Part shown: positions 37,001 through 46,803 of the stretch, piece after piece
Numbering within the stretch: the first letter of the stretch is position 1
Layout: each line of letters opens with the position of its first letter
Source of the DNA: Runella sp. MFBS21
GTDB lineage: Bacteria > Bacteroidota > Bacteroidia > Cytophagales > Spirosomataceae
DNA length: 64,000 nt
Direction of reading: 5' to 3'
NCBI RefSeq assembly: GCF_029433105.1
Contig: NZ_JARNTW010000001.1
Span: 1 to 64,000 of the forward strand
Translations under genes and position numbers: made by a program
Notes under the pieces: generated by a model
What the model was told of the DNA's origin: nothing
Databases searched by the model: none
What the model saw: only the letters and a program-made list of their open reading frames with translations

Positions 37001-37239
37001 TTTTGATGACGTCTTTTGCCTTCATTGCGGGGTTAATTCCGCTTGTGCTTGCCACAGGCGCAGGGGCCATCGGAAACCGTACAATTGGTTCGTCGGCACT
37101 AGGAGGAATGCTTTTCGGGACTGTATTCGGCGTGATTATCGTTCCTGGGCTGTACTTTATTTTCGGAAAAATAGCCGAAGGTCGTCAGTTGATTAAAGGC
37201 GAAAAAGAGAATCCGTTAACCGAAGAAATTGAGCACTAA
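34075..37239 (+). CDS. RND multidrug efflux transporter, HAE1 (AcrB/MexB-like) family
   Basis: 1054 residues, the normal length of the family. It starts MFSKFIHRPVLAIVISLVII with TM1 at the N-terminus. The FPEISPPMVIVRASYPGAS segment begins the first pore domain. The proton-relay pair D409-D410 is in GIVVDDAIVVVE of TM4, and the partner Lys is in VGLLGKNAVLIVEFA of TM10. Two large periplasmic loops are present. It exports drugs or other amphiphiles by proton antiport in complex with the adaptor upstream and the channel downstream. Its TAA overlaps the ATG of the outer-membrane gene by 1 nt. Confidence 0.96.
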   Translation: MFSKFIHRPVLAIVISLVIIFMGILAITSLPISQFPEISPPMVIVRASYPGASAKVLTESVLIPMEQAINGVPGMKYMTSDATSAGEANIQIVFNLGTDPDQAVVNVNTRIAQVLNRLPILVQREGVIVNRIVPNMLMYVNLYSKDPKANMKFLFNFAGVNMLPELQRITGIGQASILGSRQYAMRIWLKPDRMRAYNISADEVMEALNDQSVIGSPGRIGRSDGKRAEALEYVLTYQGRFNDVEQYKNVIVKANPNGEILKLKDIAEVELGSEYYDIYSNLNGYPSAAIMLKQTYGSNASDVIKSVKAKLDEMKKTSFPPGMDYEISYDVSHFLDASIENVIHTLRDAFILVALVVFIFLGDWRSTLIPTLAVPVSLIGAFIFMQLFGLTINMITLFALVLAIGIVVDDAIVVVEAVHAKMEEEPHLTPYKAVKKVLREISGAVIAITLLMTAVFVPVAFMTGPVGIFYRQFSITMATSIVISGLVALTLTPVLCAMILKNHHGNHRKKTIIDRFIDAFNRGFEKLTGRYVGLLRLIVNRRVVTWGILLAFGIGIFGITAKLPSGFIPSEDQGMIYAIVQTPPGSTLERTNDITRKLQAIAEKVEGIQSVSALAGYEVLTEGRGSNAGTCLINLKPWDERKHTVNEIIYELEERAKVIPGATIEFFDPPAVPGYGAAGGFALQLLDKTNTGDYKQLEKVSSDFMSELKKRKELTGLFTFYSANYPQYELEIDNKLAMQKGVSIGNAMNTLSILIGSTYELGFIKFQRFFKVFVQASPEYRRLPDDIMNLYVKNKYDEMVPFSAFMRIKKSQGANEINRYNMYTTAAFRGAPAKGYSSGEAIKVIQEVAKKTLPRGYDIDWGGLSKDEVMRGNEALYIFLIVLAFVYFVLAAQYESFILPLAVVFSLPAGVFGSFLLIKVMGLANDIYAQVGLVMLVGLLGKNAVLIVEFAVQKHKEGFTVLNAAIEGAKVRFRPILMTSFAFIAGLIPLVLATGAGAIGNRTIGSSALGGMLFGTVFGVIIVPGLYFIFGKIAEGRQLIKGEKENPLTEEIEH

Positions 37240-38672
37240 TGTTTAAGAAAATCATCATACTCGGTCTTGGAGTTGCGGGGTTAACGTTGGCCATTTCGGG
37301 CTGCAAAACCCCAGCGCTGGTCACCAAAACCGAACGAAACACCTTACCTGCGAGTTTCAATAACTCTCAGGACTCGACCAGCAGCGCCAAAGTTCGGTGG
37401 AAGGAGTTCTTTACCGACCCTTACCTTACGGCCTTGATTGATAGCGCCTTGCAAAACAATCAGGAGCTAAACATTACGATGCAGGAAATCGAAATGTCGC
37501 GCAACGAAATCATGGCCCGTCAAGGGGAATACAAACCTTTTGTGGGCATCCGTGGAAGTGCGGGCGTGGACAAAGTGGGGCGTTATACCAACATCGGAGC
37601 CAGCGAAGCAACCACCGACATCAAACCTGGCCGAGAAACGCCCGAACCGTTGCCCAATTTTTTGGGAGGACTTTTTGCCACGTGGGAAATCGACATTTGG
37701 CATAAACTCCGTAATGCCAAAGACGCCGCCGTGCATCGGTACTTGGCCAGTGGTGAAGGTAGAAATTTCATGGTGACCAACTTAATTGCCGAAATTGCTA
37801 CTTCGTACTATGAGTTGTTGGCACTTGACAATCAATTGGCGATTATTCACCAAAACATTGATATTCAGAACAATGCCCTTCGTATTGTGCGCCTTCAAAA
37901 AGAAGCCACCAAGGTAACAGAATTGGCCGTTCGGCGGTTTGAGGCCCAAGTATTGAACACTCAAAGTTTGCAATACAATATCCAGCAACGAATCATCGAA
38001 ACCGAAAACCGTATCAATTTTTTGGTGGGACGCTATCCCCAAACCGTGGCGCGTAGTTCACAAGATTTTAGCAATTTAGTCCCCGAGACCATTCATACAG
38101 GCTTGCCTTCGCAGTTGTTGGCCAATCGCCCCGACATTCGTCAGGCAGAGCAGGAATTGGCCGCCAACAAACTCGACGTGCAAGTAGCCAAAGCCCGTTT
38201 TTATCCTTCGTTGGGCATTTCGGCAGGACTGGGTTATCAGGCTTTTAATCCGCTTTATTTGTTAAAAACACCCCAATCGCTCCTTCTTTCTTTGGCGGGG
38301 GATTTGACGACGCCGTTGGTCAATAAAAATGCCATCAAAGCCTCTTATTTCAACGCCAATGCCAAGCAGATTCAGGCCGTGTATAACTACGAACGTACGC
38401 TGTTGAATGCCTACATCGAAGTGGCCAACCAAATGGCGAAAATAGGTAACTTGGAAAAAACGTACGACACAAAGTCAAAAGAGGTTCAGGCACTTACGCA
38501 GTCGATTACGATTTCAAACAACCTGTTTAGCTCGGCCCGTGCCGACTACATGGAGGTATTGCTGACGCAACGCGACGCCATAGAATCGCGGTTTGACTTG
38601 GTCGAAACCAAGATGCAACAGATGAATGCTGTTGTGAATATTTACCGTGCCTTAGGTGGGGGTTGGAATTAA
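37239..38672 (+). CDS. outer-membrane efflux lipoprotein, NodT/TolC type
   Basis: 477 residues with a clear lipobox (LAISGC, lipidation at C22). The mature protein has two outer-membrane efflux repeats: long helices such as DSALQNNQELNITMQEIEM, a conserved GGLFATWEIDIWHKLRNAKD segment and, in the second half, LPSQLLANRPDIRQAEQELA. It forms the outer-membrane channel of the RND system. Translation is coupled to the pump gene (overlap TAATG). A stack of palindromic repeats follows 27 bp after the stop and may terminate the transcript. Confidence 0.95.
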   Translation: MFKKIIILGLGVAGLTLAISGCKTPALVTKTERNTLPASFNNSQDSTSSAKVRWKEFFTDPYLTALIDSALQNNQELNITMQEIEMSRNEIMARQGEYKPFVGIRGSAGVDKVGRYTNIGASEATTDIKPGRETPEPLPNFLGGLFATWEIDIWHKLRNAKDAAVHRYLASGEGRNFMVTNLIAEIATSYYELLALDNQLAIIHQNIDIQNNALRIVRLQKEATKVTELAVRRFEAQVLNTQSLQYNIQQRIIETENRINFLVGRYPQTVARSSQDFSNLVPETIHTGLPSQLLANRPDIRQAEQELAANKLDVQVAKARFYPSLGISAGLGYQAFNPLYLLKTPQSLLLSLAGDLTTPLVNKNAIKASYFNANAKQIQAVYNYERTLLNAYIEVANQMAKIGNLEKTYDTKSKEVQALTQSITISNNLFSSARADYMEVLLTQRDAIESRFDLVETKMQQMNAVVNIYRALGGGWN

Positions 38673-38699
38673 TTGATTTTGTCGCCGTTTGCCGCCATT

Positions 38700-38778
38700 G
38701 TAGAGACGTTGTATGCGTAGAGACGTTGTATGCGTAGAGACGTTGCATGCGTGGAGACGTTGCATGCAACGTCTCTAC
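38700..38778. repeat. tandem stack of palindromic repeat units (copy 4)
   Basis: Three half-units in direct repetition (GTAGAGACGTTGTATGC twice, then GTAGAGACGTTGCATGC) are followed by one full palindrome with the variant start GTGGAGACG. It lies between the convergent ends of the outer-membrane efflux gene and the PadR3-unit permeases, where a hairpin could stop both transcripts. Confidence 0.85.
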
Positions 38779-38790
38779 AACAAAATACGT

Positions 38791-41427
38791 TTATTCTGAT
38801 TTTAAACTTTTCACGGGGTTCATCAACGCCGCTTTAATGGCTTGATAGCTGACTGTTAGGAGTGCGATACCGATGGTCAAGATGGCCGTAACCACAAAAA
38901 TCCACCACGAAATCTCGGTACGGTAGGTGTATTTTTCTAGCCATTGGCTCATAAAATAATACGCAATGGGCGACGCAATAAGCAACGAGAGAACCACCAA
39001 CACCACAAAGTCTTTCGACAATAAGCCCCACAAATTGGCAGTCGTTGCACCAAGTACCTTGCGTACCCCCATTTCTTTGGTGCGTTGTTCGGCCACAAAC
39101 GACGCCAACCCAAACAAGCCCAAGCAACTGATGAATATCGCTAAAATGGCAAAAATGGAGGCTATTTTACCCAAACGTTCTTCATTGGCAAATTTTTTGG
39201 CATATTCCCCATCCACAAATTTGTAATCAAACGGCACCGCAGGATTGTATTTTTGAAACACCTCGGCTATTTTGCCAACGGCGGTAGAAGTGGCCATTGT
39301 CTGATTTAGTTTGATGTTAATCGTGTATTGGTTGTTGTAATCCAACAAAAACACCGTAGGCAATATCGGCTCAAAGGGCGATCCCATCACAATGTCTTTG
39401 ATTACACCAATCACCTCGTAGCTTTTCCCGTTCCATTTTACGGTTTCGTTAATGGGGTTTTTCAAGCCCATGTACTTTACGGCCGTCTCATTGATGACAA
39501 TGGCCGAAGAGTCTGTTGAAAACTTTTTGGAAAAATCGCGTCCTTCCCGAAAGCGCCACCCTACGATTTTGCTGTAATCGTGCGTCACTCGGAAAGTCGC
39601 AAAATTATCTTCAAAGCCTGGGGCTTTACCTTTCCATTCAAACCCACTTTGGTTTTCCCACACATCCGTAATCGGAGAAGAAGAAACAGCCAAGTTGGAC
39701 ACCGCTCCCGACTGAAGTAACTCGTTTTTAATCACTTCGTAGTTTTGGTAAAGGTCGGGCGTAATCATATAGACGGCCATCAGCCCTTCTTTATCGTAAC
39801 CCACGTTTCGGTTTTTTGCGTGCTGGATTTGGAGATAAATAACACTTGTGTCAATGATTAGCACAATGGAAACCGTAAACTGTATCACTACCAAAATTTT
39901 CCGTGGCGTCGGGGCAAAGGCTCCTCTCCGCAAACGCGACGACGGGAAACCGATTCCTTTGAGCACTTTTATCGGCTGAAAAGAAGACAAGTAAAACGCA
40001 GGATAGCTCCCCGCCAATAAGCCCGTCAATACGCTAAAGCTCAGCACCGACAGCCAAAAAACAGGGTTTAACCATAACATTGTTATTTTTTTATCGGCCA
40101 ACTCATTGAAAAAAGGCAACGCCAGTTGCACCAAAAGCAACGCAAAACCCAAGGCAATAAAAACAACCAAGAACGATTCGCCGAAAAACTGCGCAATCAA
40201 TTGTTGGCGAAGCGACCCCATCGACTTCCGAATCCCGACTTCTTTGGCGCGCTTTTCGGAACGGGCAGTACTCAGGTTCGTAAAATTAATGCAAGCCAAC
40301 AACAGCACAAACACGCCAATAATACCATACAGCCAAATAAATTCGAGCTGGTCGCTCATCACGCTTTTTCGGTTGGCAAACTTGGAATACAAATGCCATT
40401 GGCTCATCGGGTGAACAAACAATTCGGGATTGTACGCGACGCGTTTTGCATCCAAATGTTTCCGTTTTATGTCTTTAATTTTGGCCGAAACACCCGCAAA
40501 GTCAACTTGAGGAGCAAGCTGTACATAAATCTTGTATGAATTATCGTTCCAATCGTTTTCTTGCTCTTTCATAAAACTCATAAAAGATGCCAGTAAATCC
40601 CACGGCCCGATAAAGGTCAGGTCTTGAAATTCCGAGTTTTTGGGCAAATCCTTATACACGCCCGCCACTTTTGCCTCCATCCGATTTTTTATCTTTACGA
40701 TTTTATCCAACGGATTTTCTTCCCCAAAAAGCTTTTTAGCGAGTGATTCAGAAAGTAAAACCGAATGAGGGTCTTTAAGCGCCGCGCGGGTTCCATACAC
40801 CATGTCTAGCCCAAACAATTCGGGGGCATCGGGCTGCATAAAACTCCCTGATTGAAAGAACTTTTTATCCCCCGACAATATAGCATACTTCTGCGTGGAG
40901 GTAGTCATGGCGATATACTTAAAATCAGAACCATACGACGCGCGCAACTCGGCCGCCAACGGAATGGGGTTTGTCATGTACGTTCCTTCGCCATTGTGCA
41001 CCATTATTCGCCCAATGAGGTCGTAGTTTTTGAAATTTTTGTTAAAACTCAGTTCATCCCACACCCAAAGACCAATGAGCATCGCCACGGCCATGCCCGT
41101 CGCCAAACCGAAGATGTTGATAAACGAGTAACCTTTGTGTTTCAGCAGGTTACGAAAAGCGATTTTAAAATAGTTGCGTATCATAGCAGGGCTGTATGTG
41201 TAAGAGGTTGAATACTTAGAATGGGCACTAAAACGACGTCGCAGAAAATAAGGGCGACAAAAACGGATAACTTCAAAGAAATACATCCAACGGGCTCGCT
41301 GCGCTCCAAACTCCTCGGCCTGAAACGCAAACTGCTCGTGCAAATCCCCCAACAGTTCTTCGTAAAGCTCTGAAGGGAGAAAGCGTTTGACCAAGCCATC
41401 GAGCCAAGCGGGTGGTTTGTTTTGCAT
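38791..41427 (-). CDS. FtsX/MacB-type permease with prefix domain (PadR3 unit, gene 4)
   Basis: 878 residues starting MQNKPPAWLDGLVKRFLPSE. The PadR3-type prefix (ELYEELLGDLHEQFAFQAEE, then RARWMYFFEVIRFCRPYF) is followed by TM1 with GLATGMAVAMLIGLWVWDE. FtsX signatures are KRAKEVGIRKSMGSLRQQ and EQRTKEMGVRKVLGATTAN. An insert, SSRLRRGAFAPTPRK, precedes TM5 and is longer than in the neighbours. It ends NPVKSLKSE and is the last gene of the four-permease unit, 34 nt after the previous one. Confidence 0.9.
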   Translation of the reverse strand: MQNKPPAWLDGLVKRFLPSELYEELLGDLHEQFAFQAEEFGAQRARWMYFFEVIRFCRPYFLRRRFSAHSKYSTSYTYSPAMIRNYFKIAFRNLLKHKGYSFINIFGLATGMAVAMLIGLWVWDELSFNKNFKNYDLIGRIMVHNGEGTYMTNPIPLAAELRASYGSDFKYIAMTTSTQKYAILSGDKKFFQSGSFMQPDAPELFGLDMVYGTRAALKDPHSVLLSESLAKKLFGEENPLDKIVKIKNRMEAKVAGVYKDLPKNSEFQDLTFIGPWDLLASFMSFMKEQENDWNDNSYKIYVQLAPQVDFAGVSAKIKDIKRKHLDAKRVAYNPELFVHPMSQWHLYSKFANRKSVMSDQLEFIWLYGIIGVFVLLLACINFTNLSTARSEKRAKEVGIRKSMGSLRQQLIAQFFGESFLVVFIALGFALLLVQLALPFFNELADKKITMLWLNPVFWLSVLSFSVLTGLLAGSYPAFYLSSFQPIKVLKGIGFPSSRLRRGAFAPTPRKILVVIQFTVSIVLIIDTSVIYLQIQHAKNRNVGYDKEGLMAVYMITPDLYQNYEVIKNELLQSGAVSNLAVSSSPITDVWENQSGFEWKGKAPGFEDNFATFRVTHDYSKIVGWRFREGRDFSKKFSTDSSAIVINETAVKYMGLKNPINETVKWNGKSYEVIGVIKDIVMGSPFEPILPTVFLLDYNNQYTINIKLNQTMATSTAVGKIAEVFQKYNPAVPFDYKFVDGEYAKKFANEERLGKIASIFAILAIFISCLGLFGLASFVAEQRTKEMGVRKVLGATTANLWGLLSKDFVVLVVLSLLIASPIAYYFMSQWLEKYTYRTEISWWIFVVTAILTIGIALLTVSYQAIKAALMNPVKSLKSE

Positions 41428-41461
41428 AGGGCTTGCCTTTTGCTTACTTGCCTTTTAAAAA

Positions 41462-44119
41462 TTATTCTGATTTTAAACTCTTTACGGGGTTCACCAAAGC
41501 GGCTTTGATAGCTTGAAAACTCACGGTTAGCAGCGTGATTATCAAAGCTCCCGCACCCGCCGCCACAAAAATCCACCATGAAATAGCGGTATGGTAGCTG
41601 TATTTCTGAATCCAGTTATTCATAAAGTAATACGCAACTGGCGACGCAATAAAAAGCGAGATAACCACCAACAGTACAAATTCCTTTGAAAGTAAACCCC
41701 ACAAATTAGTTATACTTGCTCCCAACACTTTTCTTATTCCGATTTCTTTGGTACGCTGCTCGGCAATAAAGGAAGCCAAGCCAAATAAACCTAAGCAGGA
41801 AATAGCAATAGCGAGAATGGCAAAAAGGAAAGCTAATTTGCCGATGCGTTGCTCGGATGTAAACTTTTTACTGTATTCTTCATCCACAAAAAAATAGCGG
41901 AATGGGGCTGAGGGAACGAGTTTTTTCTGGGTAGCTTCTATTTTGGCGAGTGCCTCTGAAATAGGTAAATTAGGATTGATTTTTATTTGCATTTGTCCTA
42001 AAGAACGAACATTTCGTAACATATACAACCCCATTTTTACAGGTTCGTAAGGCGACTCAGCCACTAAATCTTCGATTACCCCTATGATTTGCCAGCGGCG
42101 CTTGTTATCACCTGTCGAAGTTATATACTCACCTATTGGGTTTTTCAAAGCCAGGTACTTGGCCGCCGATTCATTGATGATAACAGCAGCGGTATCCATA
42201 CCAAATTCTTTCGAAAAGTTACGCCCCTGTTTCACTTTCCATTGAATGGTATTACCAAAATCTTCGTCTAATTGGGTAACTGAAAAATAGGATTGGGCTT
42301 CCGGATTTTTGCCTTTCCAATCAAAACCACCCCAATTGTCCCATATGGAGGTAACGGGCATATTTGAAAAAGCTATGTTTGTCGCTACGCCATTTCGCAG
42401 TAAATTATCTTTCATCACCAATTTACTGTTTTCAAAGTTGGGGTCGTCCATCGAAATCCTCACCAAACTGCTTCTGTCATACCCCACGGGACGGTTTTGA
42501 GCATATTGGATTTGCTGATATACTACGATAGTGCCAATAATCAACACCACCGAAACCGTAAACTGTACTATTACCAATACTTTACGTGGTAAAGAGGCGT
42601 ATTTTCCCAAGCGAATCGTTCCTTTCAATACTTTTACAGGCTCAAATGAAGACAGATAAAAGGCAGGATAAAACCCTGATAATAAAGCTGTAATGGTAAG
42701 AAATGCAAAGCTGATTCCTAAAAAATAGGGGTTAGTGAAAGGAATGTTTATTTTCTTATCAGCCAGCTCATTAAACCAGCCAATAGATGCCCCAACGATA
42801 CCCAGCATGACAATAAACGCCAACCCTACCACCAAAAACGATTCTCCCAAAAATTGGTTGACCAACTGTGATTTTACCGAACCAACGGCCTTACGGATGC
42901 CTACTTCTTTGGCTCTTTTTTCGCTTCGGGCCGTACTTAGATTCATAAAATTGATACAAGCCAAAAGCAACACAAATACACCCACGATGCTAAACAGCCA
43001 CACAAAAGTAATGCGCCCGGTGGCAGGGTAACCGTCTTTGAATTCAGAATACAAATACCAGTTTTTCATGGGGTTAAGGTAAAGTGTGGCCTTGTATTTT
43101 TTTGCCGGTTCCTTAAAACTATCCGGTGCATCTTTCAAATAAAAATCTCTAACCGCGGCATTGGCCTGCTCCATCGTTACCTTATCGGCCGTTTGTATAA
43201 AAATGCGTTGTGAGCTGTTGTTCCAATTCTCCTCGCTGCCTTTTACCCACTTCTCATTGTTACGGAGATACTCAAAATTGCCGATAAAATGGATGCCGCC
43301 CAGCGTAGAATTTTGGGGAGCATCTTCATATACCCCGCTCACTTTGCAATAAAACTTATTGTCTAATTTTATGGCTTCCCCAATTGGGTCTTTATCGCCA
43401 AAAATAGACTTAGCTGCTGATTCAGACAGAATCATTCCTTGTGGATCATTAAGGCTTTCTTTACTGCCTTTGAGCATTTTTAAGGAAAACATATCGATCA
43501 CTCCGTTTTCAAAAAACTGCCCTTTCCTGATATGATTTTCATTACCCACACTTAAGGTAGTTTCACCGTCCCAGTGCACCAATAGCACGTGCTTGAAAAT
43601 ATGTCCGTATTTTTCTCGTAACACTTTAGCCATTGGTTGTGGTTGGCTACTACCCTCTACTTGTTTTTGATCCAAAGGCTCTGTGACGTGATTGTAAACC
43701 TGAGCAATGTGATCGTAGTTTTTGAAGTTTTTGTTAAAACTCAGTTCATCCCAAACCCAAAGTCCAATGAGCATGGCCACGGCCATACCCGTTGCCAAAC
43801 CAAAGATGTTGATAAACGAGTAACCTTTGTGTTTCAGCAGGTTACGAAAAGCGATTTTGAAATAATTGCGTATCATAGCGGGGCTGTATGTGTAAGAGGT
43901 TGAATACTTAGAATCGGCACGAAAACGGCGTTTCAGAAAATACGGACGACAAAAACGGATGACTTCAAAGAAATACATCCAACGGGCTTTCTGCACTCCA
44001 ATCTCTTCGGCTTGAAACGCAAACTGCTCGTGCAAATCTCCCAACAGCTCTTCGTAAAGCTCTGAAGGGAGAAATCGTTTGACCAAAGCGTCGAGCCAAG
44101 CGGGTGGTTTGTTTTGCAT
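41462..44119 (-). CDS. FtsX/MacB-type permease with prefix domain (PadR3 unit, gene 3)
   Basis: 885 residues starting MQNKPPAWLDALVKRF. Prefix and TM1 region (to about residue 135, FNKNFKNYD) are almost identical to the gene downstream, while the periplasmic domain is clearly different, again consistent with conversion at the 5' end. FtsX signatures are KRAKEVGIRKAVGSVKSQ and EQRTKEIGIRKVLGASITN. The final membrane segment FVAAGAGALIITLLTVSFQ matches that of the unit's first permease instead. Ends NPVKSLKSE. Confidence 0.9.
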   Translation of the reverse strand: MQNKPPAWLDALVKRFLPSELYEELLGDLHEQFAFQAEEIGVQKARWMYFFEVIRFCRPYFLKRRFRADSKYSTSYTYSPAMIRNYFKIAFRNLLKHKGYSFINIFGLATGMAVAMLIGLWVWDELSFNKNFKNYDHIAQVYNHVTEPLDQKQVEGSSQPQPMAKVLREKYGHIFKHVLLVHWDGETTLSVGNENHIRKGQFFENGVIDMFSLKMLKGSKESLNDPQGMILSESAAKSIFGDKDPIGEAIKLDNKFYCKVSGVYEDAPQNSTLGGIHFIGNFEYLRNNEKWVKGSEENWNNSSQRIFIQTADKVTMEQANAAVRDFYLKDAPDSFKEPAKKYKATLYLNPMKNWYLYSEFKDGYPATGRITFVWLFSIVGVFVLLLACINFMNLSTARSEKRAKEVGIRKAVGSVKSQLVNQFLGESFLVVGLAFIVMLGIVGASIGWFNELADKKINIPFTNPYFLGISFAFLTITALLSGFYPAFYLSSFEPVKVLKGTIRLGKYASLPRKVLVIVQFTVSVVLIIGTIVVYQQIQYAQNRPVGYDRSSLVRISMDDPNFENSKLVMKDNLLRNGVATNIAFSNMPVTSIWDNWGGFDWKGKNPEAQSYFSVTQLDEDFGNTIQWKVKQGRNFSKEFGMDTAAVIINESAAKYLALKNPIGEYITSTGDNKRRWQIIGVIEDLVAESPYEPVKMGLYMLRNVRSLGQMQIKINPNLPISEALAKIEATQKKLVPSAPFRYFFVDEEYSKKFTSEQRIGKLAFLFAILAIAISCLGLFGLASFIAEQRTKEIGIRKVLGASITNLWGLLSKEFVLLVVISLFIASPVAYYFMNNWIQKYSYHTAISWWIFVAAGAGALIITLLTVSFQAIKAALVNPVKSLKSE

Positions 44120-44153
44120 AGAGCTTGCCTTTTGCTTACTTTTCTTTTAAAAA

Positions 44154-46784
44154 CTATTCTGATTTTAAGCTCTTTATGGGGTTCATCAAAGCCGCTTTGA
44201 TGGTCTGGAAACTCACAGTTAAGAGAGTGATACCGACGGCCAAGATGGCCGTAACCACAAAAATCCACCACGAAATATCGGTGCGGTAGGTATATTTTTG
44301 CAACCAACCGTTGAGGAAATACCACGCAATCGGCGTAGAAATAACACAAGAGATAATCACCAACACGACAAAATCCTTGGACAATAAGCCCCAAAGGTTG
44401 GGAACAGTAGCCCCAAGTACTTTTCGGATACCAATTTCTTTGGTGCGTTGCTCGGCTACAAACGACGCCAAGCCAAACAAGCCCAAACAGGAAATGAAAA
44501 TAGCCAATACCGCAAAAATCCCCGCTAATTGCCCAATGCGCGTTTCAGCCGCAAATTTTCGTTCGTATTCTTGGTCAGAAAATTTATAGTCAAACGGGCT
44601 TCCTGGATTGAATTTTCGGAATACGGTTTCTATTTTTTTGAGCGATTCGCCCGCACTCAACGCAGGATTTAATTTGACGTTAATCACGTTGGCCCACCCA
44701 TAATCCATCATAAAAACGGTCTGATAAACGGGTTCAAAAGGAGACCCCATCATCATGTCTTTCACCACACCGACAACTTGAAAAGGTTTTCCGTTCCACT
44801 TAACAATTTTACCAACTGGATCTTTCAAACCCATATAACGGACAGCGGTTTCGTTAAGCACCATGCCCGATGAATCAGTCGAGAATTTTCGAGAAAAATC
44901 CCTCCCTTGTACAAATTGCCACCCGATTGTTTTTCCAAAATCGTGCGTCACTGCAATGGTTCCAAAGCTATCTTTAAAGTTGGGGTCTTTGCCCTCCCAG
45001 TCAAAGCCGCCGTTTTGTGAGTTTAGGTTGGTAGCGGGGGCAGATGAAGTTGACATTTCTACGGCTCCGCCGCTCTTTATAAGCGCATCTCGGAGAGCAT
45101 TATAGTTTTGGTACAACTCAGGCGTATTCATCGTTACCGTAATCAGCCCATTGCGGTCGTAGCCAATCGGGCGATTTTTAGCGTATTGAATTTGACGAAG
45201 CACAATCGTCGTCCCAACAATGAGTGTCACTGAAACCGTAAACTGTATCACTACCAGCACTTTGCGAGGAATTGAGGCAAAACGCCCTGCCCTAAATGTG
45301 CCTTTTAAAACCTTTACTGGCTGGAAAGAAGACAAATACAACGACGGATAACTGCCCGCAATTAAGCCCGTCAGGACGCTAAAGCCAATACCCAACAACC
45401 AGAAAATAGGGTTAGCCCATAAAAGCGCCAATTTCTTGTCGGCCACTTCGTTAAAAATTGGGAGTAGCAAAAGCACCAATACCAAAGAGACGACAAAAGC
45501 ACAGGCCACCACCAACAGCGACTCACTGAAGAATTGACTGATTAGCTGTGAACGAACCGAACCCACCGCTTTGCGAATGCCGACTTCTTTGGCGCGCTTT
45601 TCACTGCGGGCTGTGCTTAAATTCATAAAGTTGATACAGGCCAGCAACAACACAAAAACACCAATGATGCCAAACAGCCAAACGTACTGAATGCGGCCAT
45701 CTGGCTTTCCTGTTTTGTCCCAGCCCGTGTATAAGTGCCACTTACTCATCGGATGAAGGAACACTTCATTTTTAAAGGAAGCCACTTCTGGTACATGCTT
45801 TATTTTGATGCCCTTGATTTTTTGTGTAACGGCGTCAAAATCAGCAGTAGGCGAAAGCTGTACCAACATTTCCCACGAGTTATTGTTCCATTCTACGTTG
45901 TCCTGTGCCCGCTTTACCCATGCTTCTGACGACACGTACAAATCCCACGGAGCAATGAATGTCATATCTTTGAAATGGCTATTATAGGGTAGGTCTTCGT
46001 AAACTCCAGTCACTTTTACGTTCAATTTATTGTCTATTTTCATCAGTTTCCCAACGGGTTCTTCCTCGCCAAATAAGGCCGTCGCCACCGATTCAGACAA
46101 TAAAATAGATGAAGGATCTTTTAAGCCCGTTCGGGTGCCTTTGAGCATATTGAGCGACAGCATGTCTGGAGCATTGGGGCTTAAATAGTTGCCCTGTTTT
46201 GTAAACTTTTTGTCGCCGTACGCCAAAATATGCTCATACGTCCATGAAGACATCACAACATGTTTAAAATCAGCTGCATACATCGTTTGCAGTTCATTCC
46301 CCAACGGAATTGGCATATGACCTCCCGCGAAAAAATCTCCGTTGACTGATCCGTTTTGCATCACTTGAGCAATGCGGTCGTAATTTTTAAAGGACTTGTT
46401 GTAGGACAATTCATCCCACATCCAAAGGCCAATGAGCATCGCTACGGCCATGCCCGTCGCCAAGCCGAAGATGTTGATAAACGAATAACCTTTGTGTTTC
46501 AACAGGTTACGAAATGCGATTTTGAAATAATTGCGTATCATAGTGGGGCTGTATGTGTAAGAGGTTGAATACTTAGAATGGGCACTAAAACGACGTCGCA
46601 AAAAATAAGGGCGACAAAAACGGATGACTTCAAAGAAATATATCCAACGGGCTTTTTGCGCTCCATGCTCTTCGGCCTGAAACGCAAACTGCTCGTGCAA
46701 ATCCCCCAACAGCTCTTCGTAAAGCTCCGAAGGGAGGAATCGTTTGACCAAGGCGTCAAGCCAAGCGGGTGGTTTGTTTTGCAT
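44154..46784 (-). CDS. FtsX/MacB-type permease with prefix domain (PadR3 unit, gene 2)
   Basis: 876 residues starting MQNKPPAWLDALVKRF, with the unit's prefix. TM1 is followed by DELSYNKSFKNYDRIAQVMQ. FtsX signatures are KRAKEVGIRKAVGSVRSQ and EQRTKEIGIRKVLGATVPN. The periplasmic part (SSWTYEHILAYGDKKFTKQG) is close to that of the first permease of the PadR1 unit, so bodies are shared between units while prefixes are not. Ends NPIKSLKSE. 34 nt separate it from the next gene; that spacer is itself repeated between genes 3 and 4. Confidence 0.9.
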   Translation of the reverse strand: MQNKPPAWLDALVKRFLPSELYEELLGDLHEQFAFQAEEHGAQKARWIYFFEVIRFCRPYFLRRRFSAHSKYSTSYTYSPTMIRNYFKIAFRNLLKHKGYSFINIFGLATGMAVAMLIGLWMWDELSYNKSFKNYDRIAQVMQNGSVNGDFFAGGHMPIPLGNELQTMYAADFKHVVMSSWTYEHILAYGDKKFTKQGNYLSPNAPDMLSLNMLKGTRTGLKDPSSILLSESVATALFGEEEPVGKLMKIDNKLNVKVTGVYEDLPYNSHFKDMTFIAPWDLYVSSEAWVKRAQDNVEWNNNSWEMLVQLSPTADFDAVTQKIKGIKIKHVPEVASFKNEVFLHPMSKWHLYTGWDKTGKPDGRIQYVWLFGIIGVFVLLLACINFMNLSTARSEKRAKEVGIRKAVGSVRSQLISQFFSESLLVVACAFVVSLVLVLLLLPIFNEVADKKLALLWANPIFWLLGIGFSVLTGLIAGSYPSLYLSSFQPVKVLKGTFRAGRFASIPRKVLVVIQFTVSVTLIVGTTIVLRQIQYAKNRPIGYDRNGLITVTMNTPELYQNYNALRDALIKSGGAVEMSTSSAPATNLNSQNGGFDWEGKDPNFKDSFGTIAVTHDFGKTIGWQFVQGRDFSRKFSTDSSGMVLNETAVRYMGLKDPVGKIVKWNGKPFQVVGVVKDMMMGSPFEPVYQTVFMMDYGWANVINVKLNPALSAGESLKKIETVFRKFNPGSPFDYKFSDQEYERKFAAETRIGQLAGIFAVLAIFISCLGLFGLASFVAEQRTKEIGIRKVLGATVPNLWGLLSKDFVVLVIISCVISTPIAWYFLNGWLQKYTYRTDISWWIFVVTAILAVGITLLTVSFQTIKAALMNPIKSLKSE

Positions 46785-46803
46785 AGGGCTTGCCTTTTAA
46801 AAA

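Noticed and set aside
38700-38778. CRISPR-like array
   Set aside because: The repeated units are contiguous palindromic half-sites with no unique spacers, and no cas genes are present.
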